Below, piece after piece: positions 29,661 to 49,413 of a DNA stretch of 64,000 bases. A program made the translations under genes and the position numbers. Each line of letters opens with the position of its first letter. The first letter of the stretch is position 1. Origin of the DNA: Oryzias latipes (taxonomy: Eukaryota > Chordata > Actinopteri > Beloniformes > Adrianichthyidae). Under the pieces are notes generated by a model. It saw only the letters and a program-made list of their open reading frames with translations. It was not told where the DNA came from and made no database searches. Where the stretch lies: the NCBI RefSeq assembly GCF_002234675.1, contig NC_019864.2, positions 22,012,582 through 22,076,581 of the forward strand, given 5' to 3'.

Positions 29661-30836
29661 GTGACTTTTCTCCTCTGTTTGGCCTGAATTGATTTTGCCT
29701 GAGGTGCAGGTGCTGTAAATCTCTTGAGTGATGATTGCTTGGGTGGTGGTGCTGGAGCTGCAAGAGCTTCCACCTGTCTGGACTTCTGCCCTGTCAGTTG
29801 GGCATTCCAACCAGGATTCTTTGTTGTAGGGTGCAATTTCTTTTAAAAAACTTTGTGTTTCGAAACTATGCTTTCCTTTCACGTAGAGCCAGCATGTGCT
29901 TCCCTCCTTTCATTGCTTGTGTGGGTTAGGTGCACATGAGTGGGGGGCTCATTGGTTTCACCCCTCCACATCTGCTTAAGCATGAACTCTATGTTATTTG
30001 TTGTTATCAGGTTTTATTCTTGCTCTCTGTTATATTTATATAATTTAGGAAAACTAACTTTAATAGTTGAAACTGCATCTGTCCCTTGTGTGAGTCTGCA
30101 TAAAAAATTTTAGAGTGCCTGACCTCTATCCTACATTGCCACATTAAAACTTTTCACTTCCCTCTTGCATTCCCAAGCCACGTGGATTTAAGGTGCCGTC
30201 GGAGGATTACGTCAAGTTAGAGTGTAAGCCCTATATTATGTCATAGATAAAAAAGGACAGTGGGGAGTGTAGTTGATAGATGGGCTAAAACACATTGGCT
30301 GTTTCTCCAAAGCATTGTTATAAAATATGTCAACTCATAAGACACACCTTACATTTGATGTTTTTATTGTGTTAATGTGTTTAATTATTTGGGAGGACCA
30401 ATATGGTTAAATCTGCTACTAAATACACGTTTTGTTTGCCAGAATCAGGTTAAAGTTCCTGGGCACAATGTCTCAGTATAAGACAACATACACACAGCAA
30501 CCACACATGGACTCAGTGACTACATAAATATAGGGAAACAAAAAATTACCTCCTGGAAATGAGAACTATACAAAAAATGTGAATGTGGTATTGTTAACTT
30601 TTCCTGCCTTATCTGAGTTATTGTGTAGAAAACATATAAAACTAATATAAAGCCGTTAATGTTTATTTCAGAAACAAATTATTCAAATAATAAATGAAGA
30701 TGGGTGCATAGAAAGTACACATTTATTTATTACAAATTAATTAATTACAATTACTGGACTACAGAAACCCTTGTTACTTTTTTGGGTCTTGTAGGCTCAG
30801 ACATTTTGAAAAAGAAACGATAGATTAAAAAAAAAC
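29661..30836. other. Intergenic, no recognised gene
   Basis: Low-complexity and AT-rich. Short minus-strand frames at 29631-29882 (for example FLKEIAPYNKESWLE) do not match a family that can be named and have no splice or initiation support. They may be relics of a transposon. Confidence 0.35.
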
Positions 30837-31269
30837 GTGTAACGAGCCAGCCAGGACTCGAACTTAGAATCTTCTGATCCGTAGTCAGACTCAAAAAAAA
30901 GTGTAACGAGTTAGACATGAGTCGAAACTAGAATCTTCTGATCCATAGTCAAAATAAAAAATAAAATAAAACGAACTTGTAATCTTTTGTTTCGTGGTCA
31001 GACTAAAAAGAAATTCTAACGAGCTAGCCACGAGTAGAACCTAGAATCTTCTGATCCGTAGTCAAAATATTGTTTTTTTTTAAAGTGTAACGAGCTAGCC
31101 ACGAGTCGAACATAGAAGCTTCTGATCCGTAGTCAAAATAAGAAATAAAAAAAGTGTAACGAGCTAGCCAGGAGTCGAACGTAGAATCTTCTGATCCATA
31201 GTCAAAATAAAAATAAATAAAACGAACTTGTAATCTTTTGATCCGTGGTCAGACTAAAAAAAAGTGTAA
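30837..31269 (-). repeat. Tandem array of tRNA-Arg 3'-half copies
   Basis: Seven degenerate units precede the intact tRNA gene. On the minus strand each full unit runs from the anticodon loop (GACTACGGATCAGAAG) through the T arm (GGTTCGACTCC) and the acceptor 3' strand to a TTACAC trailer and a T-rich run. Units lie at about 30837-30892, 30900-30955, 30968-31007, 31012-31068, 31085-31140, 31154-31209 and 31219-31258. The third and seventh are shorter, different relatives (GACCACGGATCAAAAG). None has the D arm or the 5' acceptor strand. Units 2-4 and 6-8 (8 being the intact gene) repeat the same order, so a higher-order duplication occurred. Confidence 0.8.
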
Positions 31270-31342
31270 CGAGCTAGCCAGGAGTCGAACCTAGAATCTT
31301 CTGATCCGTAGTCAGACGCGTTATCCATTGCGCCACTAGCCC
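31270..31342 (-). tRNA. tRNA-Arg (anticodon ACG)
   Basis: The 73-nt minus-strand sequence folds as a full cloverleaf. The acceptor stem GGGCTAG pairs with CTAGCTC (one G-U). The D arm contains GGCGCAATGGATAACGC. The anticodon stem TCTGA/TCAGA encloses loop CTACGGA with anticodon ACG, and the T arm carries GGTTCGACTCC. Discriminator is G. A T-run follows after TTACAC and would end Pol III transcription. Reads CGU codons (wobble to CGC/CGA after inosine modification). Confidence 0.93.
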
Positions 31343-32326
31343 GCCGAGGACCACACCGCCGACAGATTCTTCTTCAAATACTACCTTCCAATTACTGCTA
31401 GGATTCGACGCTTATGTGGTGGCCATCCAATCAAAACACTCCCTGCTACCAGGACCAACAAGAATTGCACATCCCCACCAATGAGCTCTTGAGCTTACAT
31501 CTGTAAAGACCATTACCGATCGTCAAGTTCTCGTGTTCGAATCCCAAGCGCTTCTTAGAAGATGTTGGTTTTTCTTTAGAATGGACTCAATAAATATATT
31601 AAATCTTTATACTATGTCAGACATAATAAAAAACGTAGTCTGAGTCTGTCACAGTTATCTTACAATTGAATACCTTTTCACAAAATGTGTGGATCCGAAA
31701 CATGAAGCAGAGCATGTGAGATACATAATATGTAAGCGATTTTTTTGTTCCCCGAAATTAATTATTGAGATAGATATCTTAGGCCATTATTATTAAAAGT
31801 TAGTAAGCTTTAGCAACGGGGGCAAAGGACGAGGAAAAGGCCAACCTCCTGAGGTGTACCTGGGCGTTCCAGATTCGTGGTTGTCAGGTTTGAAAGAATT
31901 AAGCAGGGATCGGAGAAAACCTGATTGCATACCAGATTTTATTTATAAATAATTATTTATATATTATTGAATAGCCTATTCTTTCTAGTTAAATTATTGC
32001 TTACTATATGTTCGGAAGAACTGAGGGGATCACTGTTAAACAAAACCATTCACTGAGAATTCACTAATTCCGCTTAAATTTGTTCTCGGGGACGAACATG
32101 GCAACCTCAAAACTAAACAGGAAGTTTTCCCTGGCGGGAAAACCGAAAACGTTACCTAAGTCGCTTTTGAAACGGCGTCAGATACGTTTATTTACAGCGA
32201 ATGTCTAATTTATGCTATTGTTAGACGCCTCAAAAGCAGCTAAATTCGTTGGAGTTGGCAACACACTGAACGGAGTTTCGACCTACCTACATTTTATTGG
32301 CTAGTTTAGTTAGTTTAGTTTTAACT
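31343..32326. other. fanci upstream region
   Basis: Spacer between the tRNA gene and the fanci start codon. A lone B-box-like motif GTTCGAATCCC lies at 31535-31545. The stretch 32090-32280 is less AT-rich and is the likely fanci promoter and 5' UTR. No TATA box seen. Confidence 0.35.
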
Positions 32327-35300
32327 ATGAAAGAGGTGGATAAAATTGTGCTCCTGTCAGACAAGGACACTACAACCGAACTTCAGAAGTACCTGTCCTC
32401 TCTGACAAATGACCAAGTAAGTAATACTATTTGATGAACTTCTTTGGTTTGTTGTTAAAATAAAGTCACGTGTTTAAAGATCATTTTCTCCTTCATTTCC
32501 AGCTTATTACTGTTATAACCAATAGTGCCCTAAAGGGCAAAAACGTCCTTACCCTGATTAAAGGCATATTAAAAGGTTAGTATTAGTGTTATTGTTATTA
32601 TCATCATACCATCACCATTACGATCATACTTATTCACATTGATAATTATAATTTGCTTCTTTAGGTTCTCCTCCCAATTGCAGTGAGGGGTCCAATCGCA
32701 GGCTTGCTGTGTATCAACACTGCATACCTTTGTGTGAGTCCGGAGACCTTCAGACTGAAGTGGCAGCTGATATTATTGGACTTCTCATGCTGGAGGTAAA
32801 ACCATATACATAGAATAAAAACACGGATCATATTCTCTGTACTTTCCAATGCTCACATCTGTAACATCTCAGAGGGATTTGAGTTATTTTTCAATCATTT
32901 TTCCTCAGATTTAGGTAGAGTTTGCTTTGCTGATGCACCAAAATCCTTGTTTAATTCTTGGTTTGTCTCTGCGTTTCTTTTCATTTGCAGACTCACACGC
33001 TGTCCGGGCCGTCTCTTGCACAGCTGGCAAATCTATATGTTGATTCCATCAAAGTGGGTAAAATGGGAAGTGGAAAATCTCTGGAGCTTTTTCCAACTAT
33101 TCTCACTGCCCTTGCCGCATGTGAGGCCTTGTCATACGGAAAAGGTAACGTGTCATTCCTGCAGCTACAGAATATGGATTCGATTGAAGTTAATAGAGAT
33201 AAAACGTGGGCGTTTGCAACTTGAACATTTTGAAGGTTATGGTATTTATTTTAGGTGAACTCAGTGGTGAAGAATATAAAAAACAGCTGATTAACAGTTT
33301 GTGCTCAAGCAGGTGAGGAATTTTAATTTTGAAACAATTAAACATCAATGCTTTACCATTTATGTACTAATTTTACAGGCGGGGATTGTGATTCTAATAG
33401 TTTTGGTTTTCTTTCCTTTTTTTTTTTGGAGATGGGACCCGCAGTGTGTAATTCATCTGACAACTATGTTCAGGTAAACTCTTCCAGACAATTATTAAAA
33501 ACACATTTTTCTTCTTCTCTGTGCTTCAGATTGATCAATGTGTGTCTCCGTTTAGAGATGTCCCCTTGTCCTCGGACGAACTAAAATTCCTGGTGGAGAA
33601 GACACTGAGGATGTTCACCAAACTGGATCTGCAGGAAATCCCACCGCTTGTTTACCAGCTGCTGCTTTTGTCTGCTAAAGTGAGCCACGGCCCTGCAGTC
33701 TTCACTCACTCTATGGTATAGATGGCTAAATGCATATTTTTCACAAATGTGTCAGGGCTCTAAGAAACAAGTCCTAGATGGAATCATTAGTTACTTCAAA
33801 GAGCAGGACGTACGGCAGGAAGAGGAGCAGAATTGTGGGGAGTAAGTGGTTGATGTTACTTAGCTAAGATATTTTATCTTTACTGTTTATTGTTGAATCT
33901 TAAAGTCCCTTCCCTTTTCAGAGACATGGATCTAGAAGTTCAGTCCATCCCTCAGGACCAGCTGAGGCATGTGGAGGGGACAGTCATTCTGCACATCGTC
34001 TTTGCCATTCGGCTGGACCACGAACTTGGCAGAGAATTTCTTAAAAGCTTCAAGGTTATTCAGATGATATTTGTTTCTTCTCAGATTTATTTAACCTGCG
34101 CCATCGATCTGAAATTGCCTTTGTGCTCTGCAGACTTCCTACGCAGACATGTGTCCTTTCAGTGTTGCCCTTTTGCTGTCAGTGGCTCGTATCCAGCGTT
34201 ATGAAGAGCAGGTGGGAAAAGTTGCTTTTTTTTCTTGTAACAAATAATGAAAAAACTTTCTCTGATGCTTTGTTTTTCTTTTGGTGACTTCCTGTCTTGG
34301 TGCAGGTGTTTGACCTTTTGAAAGGTGCAGTGATCAAAAGCTACAAGGACGAGCATCTTCAGCAAGGGTCAAAGTTCCTACAGGACCTGCTGCCGAGGCA
34401 CTGCAGTGTCGCTCACATGATTCTGGACACCGTCAAGAACAGGTTTGCTGCCCCAAAAAAGTGTTTGGTAGTTATTATTGTTTTGTGTGACAGCTGAATG
34501 TTTGCTCTGGTTTCTCCCTGCAAACGTGAAGTTGGCTTTAGAACTAATAAGGATAGAGAATTGTAACTGTTTGTATCAGTTGACAGATTTCTGATGACCT
34601 TAAATCTAAAGCAATTTTTTAGTGCAAACAAATGTTTTAATGCAACTTTTGATGCGGATTGATTTCTTGTTTTGCAGTGTTTTTGGGTGGGATCACGTCA
34701 CCCAGGGTCTGGTTCAGCTGGGATTCTTCCTCATGGACACATTTGGACCCAAACCGGGACCATTTGGCAAAACCACAGAGGGACCTGTTGGTACAACCCG
34801 AACCCCCACTCAGCAGGCCTGTAAGCTGGGGGGTCAGGTCCTCTTATATGGCTTTAAGGTAACGCGCCTCTTCTTCCATCAGTTTTCGCAGAGCGTGACT
34901 TCATGTTTACGCGGTTCCTCCTCGCTGCATGTGTCCAGATACACGAGCCAATCAGAGGAGAGATCCTTGAGCAGGTGCTGAATCGTCTGGTCACAAAGAC
35001 GGCTTCGCCTGTCAGTCATTATTTAGGTAACACAAGCTTTTACACTGGACTTTCAGTTTATTATTATTTTTTTGCGAAACCATCCAGTGATGTTTCTGCT
35101 TTATCAGATCTTTTCTCAGACATCGTGGTCTCCGCTCCGATGATCCTCCTTGAGTCGTCGTCCAAGGTTATAGAGACGTTTGACCATCTGTCGTGTCTGC
35201 CTTTAGCCACGGTCCAGGGTCTTCTGAAGGCTGTTCAGGTATCAGACACCTGGATTCAGGAAAAGTTTAAAGGGAATACTTCTGTTGTTCACTGTTTTTA

Positions 35301-38300
35301 TTCTGTTCAATCTGCAGCCCCTCCTCAAAGTCAGCATCTCTTTAAAAGATGCTTTAATTCTGGTTCTTCGGAAGGCCATGTTTTCCAGGTCTGTCCCTCT
35401 GTGCCTTTCTTCAGAAGAAAGATGAGTTTTGGGTCAAAACAAATACAAATCTTACATATTTGCTTTACTTCTCCTTTTTTTATGAAAAAACTAGCCAGCT
35501 GGATGGAAGAAAGTCTGCAGTGGCTGGTTTCCTGTTGCTGCTGAAGAATTTCAAAGTTCTGGGCAGCTTGGCTTCAAGTCAGTGCAGCCAGGCAGTCTCC
35601 TCCAGCCAGGTCCTTTTTGGAGAACATTAATAACTTAAAGATGATTCATTAAACCTCATCTGTTCAACTTTGTTTAACCGTGTTTCCCGTGTAGGTCCAA
35701 GTGGATGTTCATTCTCGCTACAACTCTGCTGCCAACGAGGCGTTCTGCCTGGAGATCCTCAGCAGCTTACGCCGCTGCCTGGGCCAACAAGCAGATGTTC
35801 GCCTGATGCTTTACGAGGTCAGAGGTCATTCTTTGTTCTCTGATTGCAGACATGTGTATCTCCACACTAAAAAGGCATAAGCATTGCTTTTTGCATGACA
35901 GGTCCCACTGATTTTTGTTGAAAGTTCCGGTCAAAGCGGTTTAGTGACAAATTTTATCACAAGGATCCATCCGTCCTTCTGCAGAACCAGTTCAAGCACT
36001 TTCAGGGTCACGGGGTTGCTGGAAAGCCTAAAAATCTTTTTTTTTTTTTTTCATTTCCTCTCAAATCTTTTTCAACTTTTTTTTTTTTTTTACATTTATT
36101 TAAAAAGATTTAAGTTATTTCTTTCTTTCAGGGATTCTATGATGTTCTTCGCCGCAATTCTCAACTAGCGAGCTCCATCATGCAGACCCTCCTCTCACAC
36201 GTATGCATGTGTACACCCTCCATGTTCTAAGCAAACTGTTTAGATCAGAATGTATTTGACGTTTTTTTAAAAATATATTTCTAGCTGACGCGGTATTACG
36301 AGCCAGAACAAGACCTGCTGCCTCCGGTCAAACTGGAGCCTTGCATCACTGCTCACGGAGACCAAGTCTACCTTCAGGAGCCCCTGGTGCTTCCTTTGCT
36401 CCCATGAATACAGGTGCACCTGTTGGTGTGTGCTTTAAGCTAAACCTGTAGTGTTTTTAGGCTCATCTGGTGAGCTGCACGGTGCAGTGCCTGCTGTGGC
36501 TGCAGAACACGCAACAGTCGGCCAATCACAGCGCTGACGACAGCGACGACGATGAGGAAGAGGGAGAGGGGTATCAGTCTCACCTGCAGACGATGCTGGA
36601 GAGCGTGACCCGGCGCATGGTCAAGAGTGAACTGGAGGACTTTGAGCTGGTATGGAGTTCAGATCAGAAACTGCTCTCTTGAGTGGGTCCTCCTCCATCT
36701 TTCTATTCTTGTTAGTTCCTAAAGTCCCAGTCCAATCATCTTTGGATCTATTGTAGAAGCGTTTTTATGATGATTATGTCGTTTTTAGTCCCAAAAAAAA
36801 AACACTGTCGTTTTCTAGGACATAGTTTCTGCCGAGGAGTTCTTTAGAAATTTGCCTGTGAGCGGGATTGTTGGCGTGGAGTAAACCCGCCTGTATATTC
36901 CGATATCCCGCTAGCTTACAGCCCCTCACAACCTTAACCTAGCATTATTTCTTTTGCTCCTGATTCACAACAATTTGAATCAAGAAATATTCAAAAATGC
37001 AATTTTAAGCTTAATTTTCTGTCCTCCATCCTGAGAAAAATGTTACACGAACATGTTAAAAACACAATTTTCATCTGTAAACCGTGTGTCTGTAGAGTGG
37101 AATCTTCCTCTGTAAGGGCATGTTTTTATGATCAGGACAAGTCTGCTGAGTTTTCAATGGGATCCAGTGTTGGAGTGAAGAATAACATCTACGCCGTGCT
37201 GGTGATGGGAGTCTACGAGGTTCTGATCGAGTACAACTTCATCAAAGCCAAATACAAGTAAGACGGTCTGTGTGTATCAACCTTTGTTATGGTTTAGCAT
37301 ACATGTTTGGCACAGAGGTAGAGCGGTCTACCTGTGATCAAGGGATATGTATGCCCATGTTTCAGTTAGCACCTCGCATCGACCTTCAGCATCTAAATGT
37401 GTGCTGCTAAAGAACGTGTACATTTTTAGATGTCACCTCTGTCTTGCAGTAAGAGCCACTTCGAGGAGCTTATTGGTCTGTTCAACTGCTACAACAAGCT
37501 GTCAGAGATCCTGAAAGAGAAATCGGGGAAAGTCAGAGCTCCGTCACACAAGACGCCCCGCAGTCTGCTCTCCATGGGTTTCGCATCAACTCTCATCACT
37601 GTTCTGTTCAAGTAAAGCTCTCTAGAGTATTTGTAGTTTGCATTTAGTTCTACATATTTAAATGAACATTTTTAAGTAAAATATTCTTCCTTGATGACTT
37701 TTAACTAAATAAATTGCTTTTCTTTTCTCCCCATTAAAGAGACAACAGCCAAAGCAGGGAGGAAGCCCTCTCTGTGCTTCGCTCCAATGCAGAATTTGTA
37801 CGTTATGCGTTAAGCGTAGTTGTGCAGAAGATCCAGCAACTGGAGGAAAGTGGACAAACGGATGGTCCGGATGGACAGAGTGCAGAAAAGACATTCCGTT
37901 TTCTTTGTGACATGACAAGGTTGAAGTCTCCTTCGGTCCCCCTCATGGGTTTTCTTCTCTGTGACTGAGTGAGCAGCAGGAGGTGACTGTTGTCTAAATG
38001 TCGTCCCAGCGTGCTGATGTGGCGGTACACAAACATTCCCAGTGCGGTGGAGGAGGCAGGGAGGAAAGACAAGCGCTGCAGCCTGTCCCAGCTTTGTTTG
38101 GAGGGTCTGCTCAGGATTTTCACCACCTGCCAGCTGCGCTACCCAGACAAGATGGCCCAGCTCCTCTCCACCATGGGTTGGACTCTGAAAGCTGGACCAT
38201 CTAAAAACGGAAGAAGTACCAAAAAATTCAATGTAGATTTTTTTTTTTTTTTTTTTTTGCAGACGTTGCAGAGGATGAAGCAGAGCAAGAGGACGCTACA

Positions 38301-41300
38301 GAGATGAATTACTTTTACATCCGACAGTTTCAGGTACAGACAGGGATGTTCTTTTTCTCCTTTAATATTAAACGTTCGTGACTGGAAACTTTTTGGACTA
38401 AAATACCATCTTTGACTTGCCAACAGAGGGCGCTGTTCACTAAGTTAAGTGGAGGTGAGGAGGATTTCAACAGTAGAGAGGCTCAGCTGCTGGTCAGCAT
38501 TTTGAGCGTGCTCTCACGGCAGCTGAATCCCTCCTCCAAACAGGTGAAATTCACTGATATTCATTATTCATTACAATGAAGGATGTCTCCCCCAACTTCT
38601 CTGTATTTCATTTTAAACAGTTTGTACAGATGATCACATGGACAGTGAAAATCTGCAAGGAGACAAGTTTTGGTGAGGCACATTTTTCTGTAACTTTATG
38701 CTGCTGCTGAAGTATCTTTGAATTTGTCTTGAGCGATCGTTTGTGATGGTTAATGTGTGTTTTTATTTGTATTTTTTAGAGGATTCTGCATTCTCTAAGG
38801 GGATGCTCTCTCTCCTGTTTAACCTCCATGTTCTCTACAAGTCTCCTGTCGGCCTGCTGCTTGAACTCTGCCAAGACATTCACAGCCAGCTGGGAGATAT
38901 TGATGAGGTACATTAGTCAGCAATTCTTATTTTTACTTAAAGATCAGTTAAATGAAGTGTGCGTAAGATTTACGTAATTAAAAACATGAACTGCTCTTTA
39001 GGCCTAAAATAATCATTTCTGATGGATGAGCTAAACTTAAAAAAAAATAAGGAAAAATGTAAATTTTAACATCTCAAGTGACTTGTAGTTTGTAGGGCCT
39101 TATAGGCCTTATTTATACTATCTCTAAAAAACACTAAAATGTTACCACCATGGCCAATATTCAGTTCAGAAAGGTCCAATTGATGTATATATAGATTTTT
39201 TTATATTTTACATTTAAAATGTATTTTTATTTTCAAACCTGACTTCAAGATATTCTTTTAAAAACCTGGAGAGCCTCACAACTTTTGTCGTGCGTACAGT
39301 GACATAAAAGGAAATTCTAATTCTGTTTTTAGGGAACATTTTCAAACAAAGCTTTGTTTTAAATATTTCTGCCTTTAATTTCATTCAAGATCTATTACCA
39401 AAATGTATATAGTAAAAGTGGGGGGGGAGTAAATCCTACTTATTACATTTAAACTCAGAAAACACCCAAAATGTCTGTTTATCTTTGAATTAGAAAAGTA
39501 TCTAAAGAAAAGAAAGCTTGAGATGATATTGTTTAACAAAAAATGAATCTTATGTGGTGTTGCTATAAAAAGATAAAACATTATCTTTAATGTTATTTTG
39601 CGACAGTCTTTTCATTAGTTAACGTTTATACCTGAGTCTGAGTCAGTTTTTTTTCATATCAGGATGTGGAAGTGGAAAAGCAGAATATCTTCGCCATTAT
39701 TAACATGAAAACGGCTTCAAATGCAGCTGTAAGTATTACAAATGTTCCACTTTTTTTCAAGACAAAGCCAAATACACTATCTGTCCTCTGATTTGCTGCA
39801 ACCAAAACCTTTTGACTAACGCATTTACAATCTTCTTCTGTCTTGTTCCAGGTGTTTGTGCTTTCCCAAGTAGAGAAAATTCTGGATGAAGTGGAGTGGC
39901 TTATTGCCCAAAAGAAAAGTCAGGCGGCCTCTGATAAACTCAACTGCGGTAAGACAGAAACCTCTTATATGGAACTAGAGCGGAGGAGGAGGAGTAGTGC
40001 TACCAGTTGAGCCAAACCCTCGGGGTTGTCACGTAGGTGAGGACACTCAGTCTGCAGGCCAGCAGGATCCGGTGGAGAAGGCAGTGACGCTGCAGCTGGG
40101 AACGCTTGTGACGGCGTTAAACGAACTGGTCCAGACGTCTCTCCAGCCGGGAAACTGCACCATCACTCTGCTGAGAGTGCTGAGTCGCACCTACAGCATC
40201 CTCGCAACTCTAGTCAAATACGTGAGTCGCCGCCTGAACAAAAATCCCTCTGAGAATGTTTGACACCCTCCAATATTAAGGCATTTGTTTATCTCACTTT
40301 ATTAGTACATCCAGGTGTGTACGAGTCAGCACAGTGCACTTCCAGCTCGTTTTGAGAAACTGGTGAGTCCAGGTTGTTATTTCTCTTCCTGTTATCTCGT
40401 AATGTGGCTTTAATTATGGACCACAGCAGTCCTGGACGCCAAGGACCATTTATTACTATTTTTTTCTTCTTTTCTTCTTTCTTGCTGCACGTTGGAGCGA
40501 AAAAATGTTCTCCTGTCTTATACTCAAAAACTCACTTGTCCAAAATTGGTTTTACAATTATTATGGGATGGCCACATGACTTATGGCTTGGCGATGTGCA
40601 GCAAAGTGTGAAATTTTTTGCTCAAAATAGGAAAAGAAAACTTTAGTTTGTTCAATCTTTCATTGTGAATTTCATACACAGTCCGCCAGATTAAGTCTGA
40701 AATCCCAACAGACGTTTAGTTGAACTTTGACCTCAGGAAGAGTCAGCCATCTTGAATAAAAAAACAACAAAATCTAAAACTCCTGCTAGGGATTTTGAGC
40801 TATCACCCTATAACTCCTGGAGCATCATTTGGAAGCTACCTGGGAAAAAAAAAATTGTTTTTAAAATTTGTAGATTTTGAACGGCGTTAGCACAGCAAGC
40901 TCGCAAAAGTGGCATTTCCCTGTCCCTCACACAAATCTGACCAGAATGTGAAAATGTTATACAAGAATCGCTCAAACTGAACAAAATGATATCACCATAT
41001 GAAGACATCAGTAGTGTGGGCGGGATTAAGAAAAAACTTCTGTTGCCAAAGGAAATCCAAAAATCCAATTCTTCTAAAATTCACACAGACCTGTTCGTCA
41101 CCCCCAGGTGGACAAAAAACAAAATGGTTGCTATGGAAAAAACGTTTTCAGAAAAGCAGCCACTTTGGAAAAAAAAGTGCTGTTTTTTCCTGAGTTTGTG
41201 CAGCTGCCAGAGGCAGACACGGGGGAGTGAGGGGCATGTAGCAGACACTTCACCACTAAGGGGTCATAAGGGAGTGGCGGGGGCGGATAGCAACATTGCT

Positions 41301-42167
41301 CATGGCTTGAATTTAATGATTTGTTTGCAGGTCAAGTTGTCTGGCTCCCACCTAACACCACAGTGCTACGCCTTTATTACCTACGTACAGGTAGAGCCGG
41401 CATCCAGACTCTCAAACCGTATCTGTTAAGACCTTCTCCTTTCTAGTTTTGAAGAGCTTGTTCCTTGTTTTTTGGGGGGGGTAGAGTGGAGAAACCGCCG
41501 AAGGAGATGAGAAGAAGAAAAAGAGAAAGAATGACGTGAACACCGCTGCTTCTGTAAGGACTTTAAAAAGGTCAAAAACGGTTTAAAAAACTTTTATTTG
41601 GAATACACCGTAACCTTCCTTCCTTTCAGGCAAAGCTTTTGCGTGAGACAAAAGCCACCCCAAACTTGATCTTCAGTATTGAACAGTATGAGAAATATCT
41701 TATTACACTCTCAAAGAAGTCAAAGGTACACCTCAACTGCTACATCACATGAGACAATCTTTATGCAAAATATGCCGTCACCTGTTCCATGACTCTGTAC
41801 AAATGTTCATCCAGGTGAATTTGATGCAATACATGAAGCTCAGCACTTCAAGAGATTTCCGCATCAATGCTACGACTCTGGAGGCAGCTCTGCAGGAGCA
41901 GGACCACAGCCAGGAGGTCAGAGCCTAAAAGATGTTTCTCACACAGTTGCTTTGCTCTTTTTAACCTAAAAATAATATCAGAACTTTGCCCAGAAATCAG
42001 ATGAGCTTACAAAAATAAATAAATAACATGGCTCCTCATGTGTGATGCATTAAATGTCTTTTCTTTCTTGTGCTCCTCATGTCCCATTTCTTCTCATCCT
42101 TCAGACGACAGAGACACAAAACGGAGAGGGAACCCAGGAACCCAAAAAGAAGAAAAGAAAAGTCTGA
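32327..42167 (+). CDS. fanci: Fanconi anaemia group I protein (ID2 clamp subunit)
   Basis: FANCI pairs with FANCD2 in a DNA clamp that is monoubiquitinated during interstrand crosslink repair. Thirty-seven coding exons, all in frame, give 1322 aa (human 1328). Exon starts: 32327, 32503, 32665, 32991, 33255, 33432, 33556, 33756, 33922, 34134, 34306, 34678, 34939, 35108, 35318, 35495, 35695, 36132, 36285, 36461, 37136, 37450, 37740, 38010, 38263, 38427, 38621, 38780, 39663, 39852, 40037, 40306, 41331, 41485, 41630, 41815, 42105. The ubiquitin acceptor is Lys521 in ILVLRKAMF (human Lys523). The ATR/ATM S/TQ cluster is Ser554, Ser557 and Ser563 (human 556, 559, 565). Exon 20 has an acidic stretch [12 protein letters not shown]. 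The C-terminus ends PKKKKRKV, a classical basic nuclear localisation signal. Some donors are weak (GTTATT after exon 9, GTGCTT after exon 19). Tail-to-tail with polg, as in human. Confidence 0.97.
36745..37130 (+). repeat. MASNIEAIQ-associated interspersed element, copy 2 (fanci intron 20)
   Basis: Lies in fanci intron 20. Aligns with 5450-5640: GATTATG(C/T)CGTTTTTAG, then AGGAGTTC..TAGAAAT, GTTGGC(A/G)TGGAGTAA and CAGCCCCTCACA..C in the same order and spacing. The coding-like start is not preserved here. Confidence 0.5.
40363..41330. other. Large fanci intron 32
   Basis: The longest fanci intron, 968 bp. AT-rich with a pyrimidine-rich tract near 40455-40490. It probably contains an old interspersed repeat, but none could be named; no coding sequence. 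Confidence 0.3.
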
Positions 42168-42226
42168 GCTGACTCAAGGATTGAACGGGGTTATTGCAGT
42201 TCTGTGTTCTGTTTGTTTAGATGCTC

Positions 42227-49384
<7,158 letters not shown>

Positions 49385-49387
<3 letters not shown>

Positions 49388-49395
49388 CACCACAT
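49385..49395 (-). promoter_or_regulatory. Two-codon upstream ORF overlapping the polg start codon
   Basis: On the minus strand the leader reads ATGTGGTGATG: an ATG-TGG-TGA upstream ORF whose stop shares its A with the polg ATG. Such an overlap is a classic termination-reinitiation layout and would reduce or gate polg translation if the leader includes it, which the acceptor at 49414 predicts. Confidence 0.5.
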
Positions 49396-49413
49396 GAGGA
49401 TTTCTCAACAGAG

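Noticed and set aside
30837-31269. Regularly spaced repeats that could suggest a CRISPR array
   Set aside because: The repeats are tRNA 3' halves of unequal length with AT-rich spacers in a vertebrate genome; there is no prokaryotic context.
38231-38262. Long poly-T before fanci exon 25 as a retroelement tail
   Set aside because: No element body or target duplication adjoins it; it serves as the polypyrimidine tract of the acceptor.
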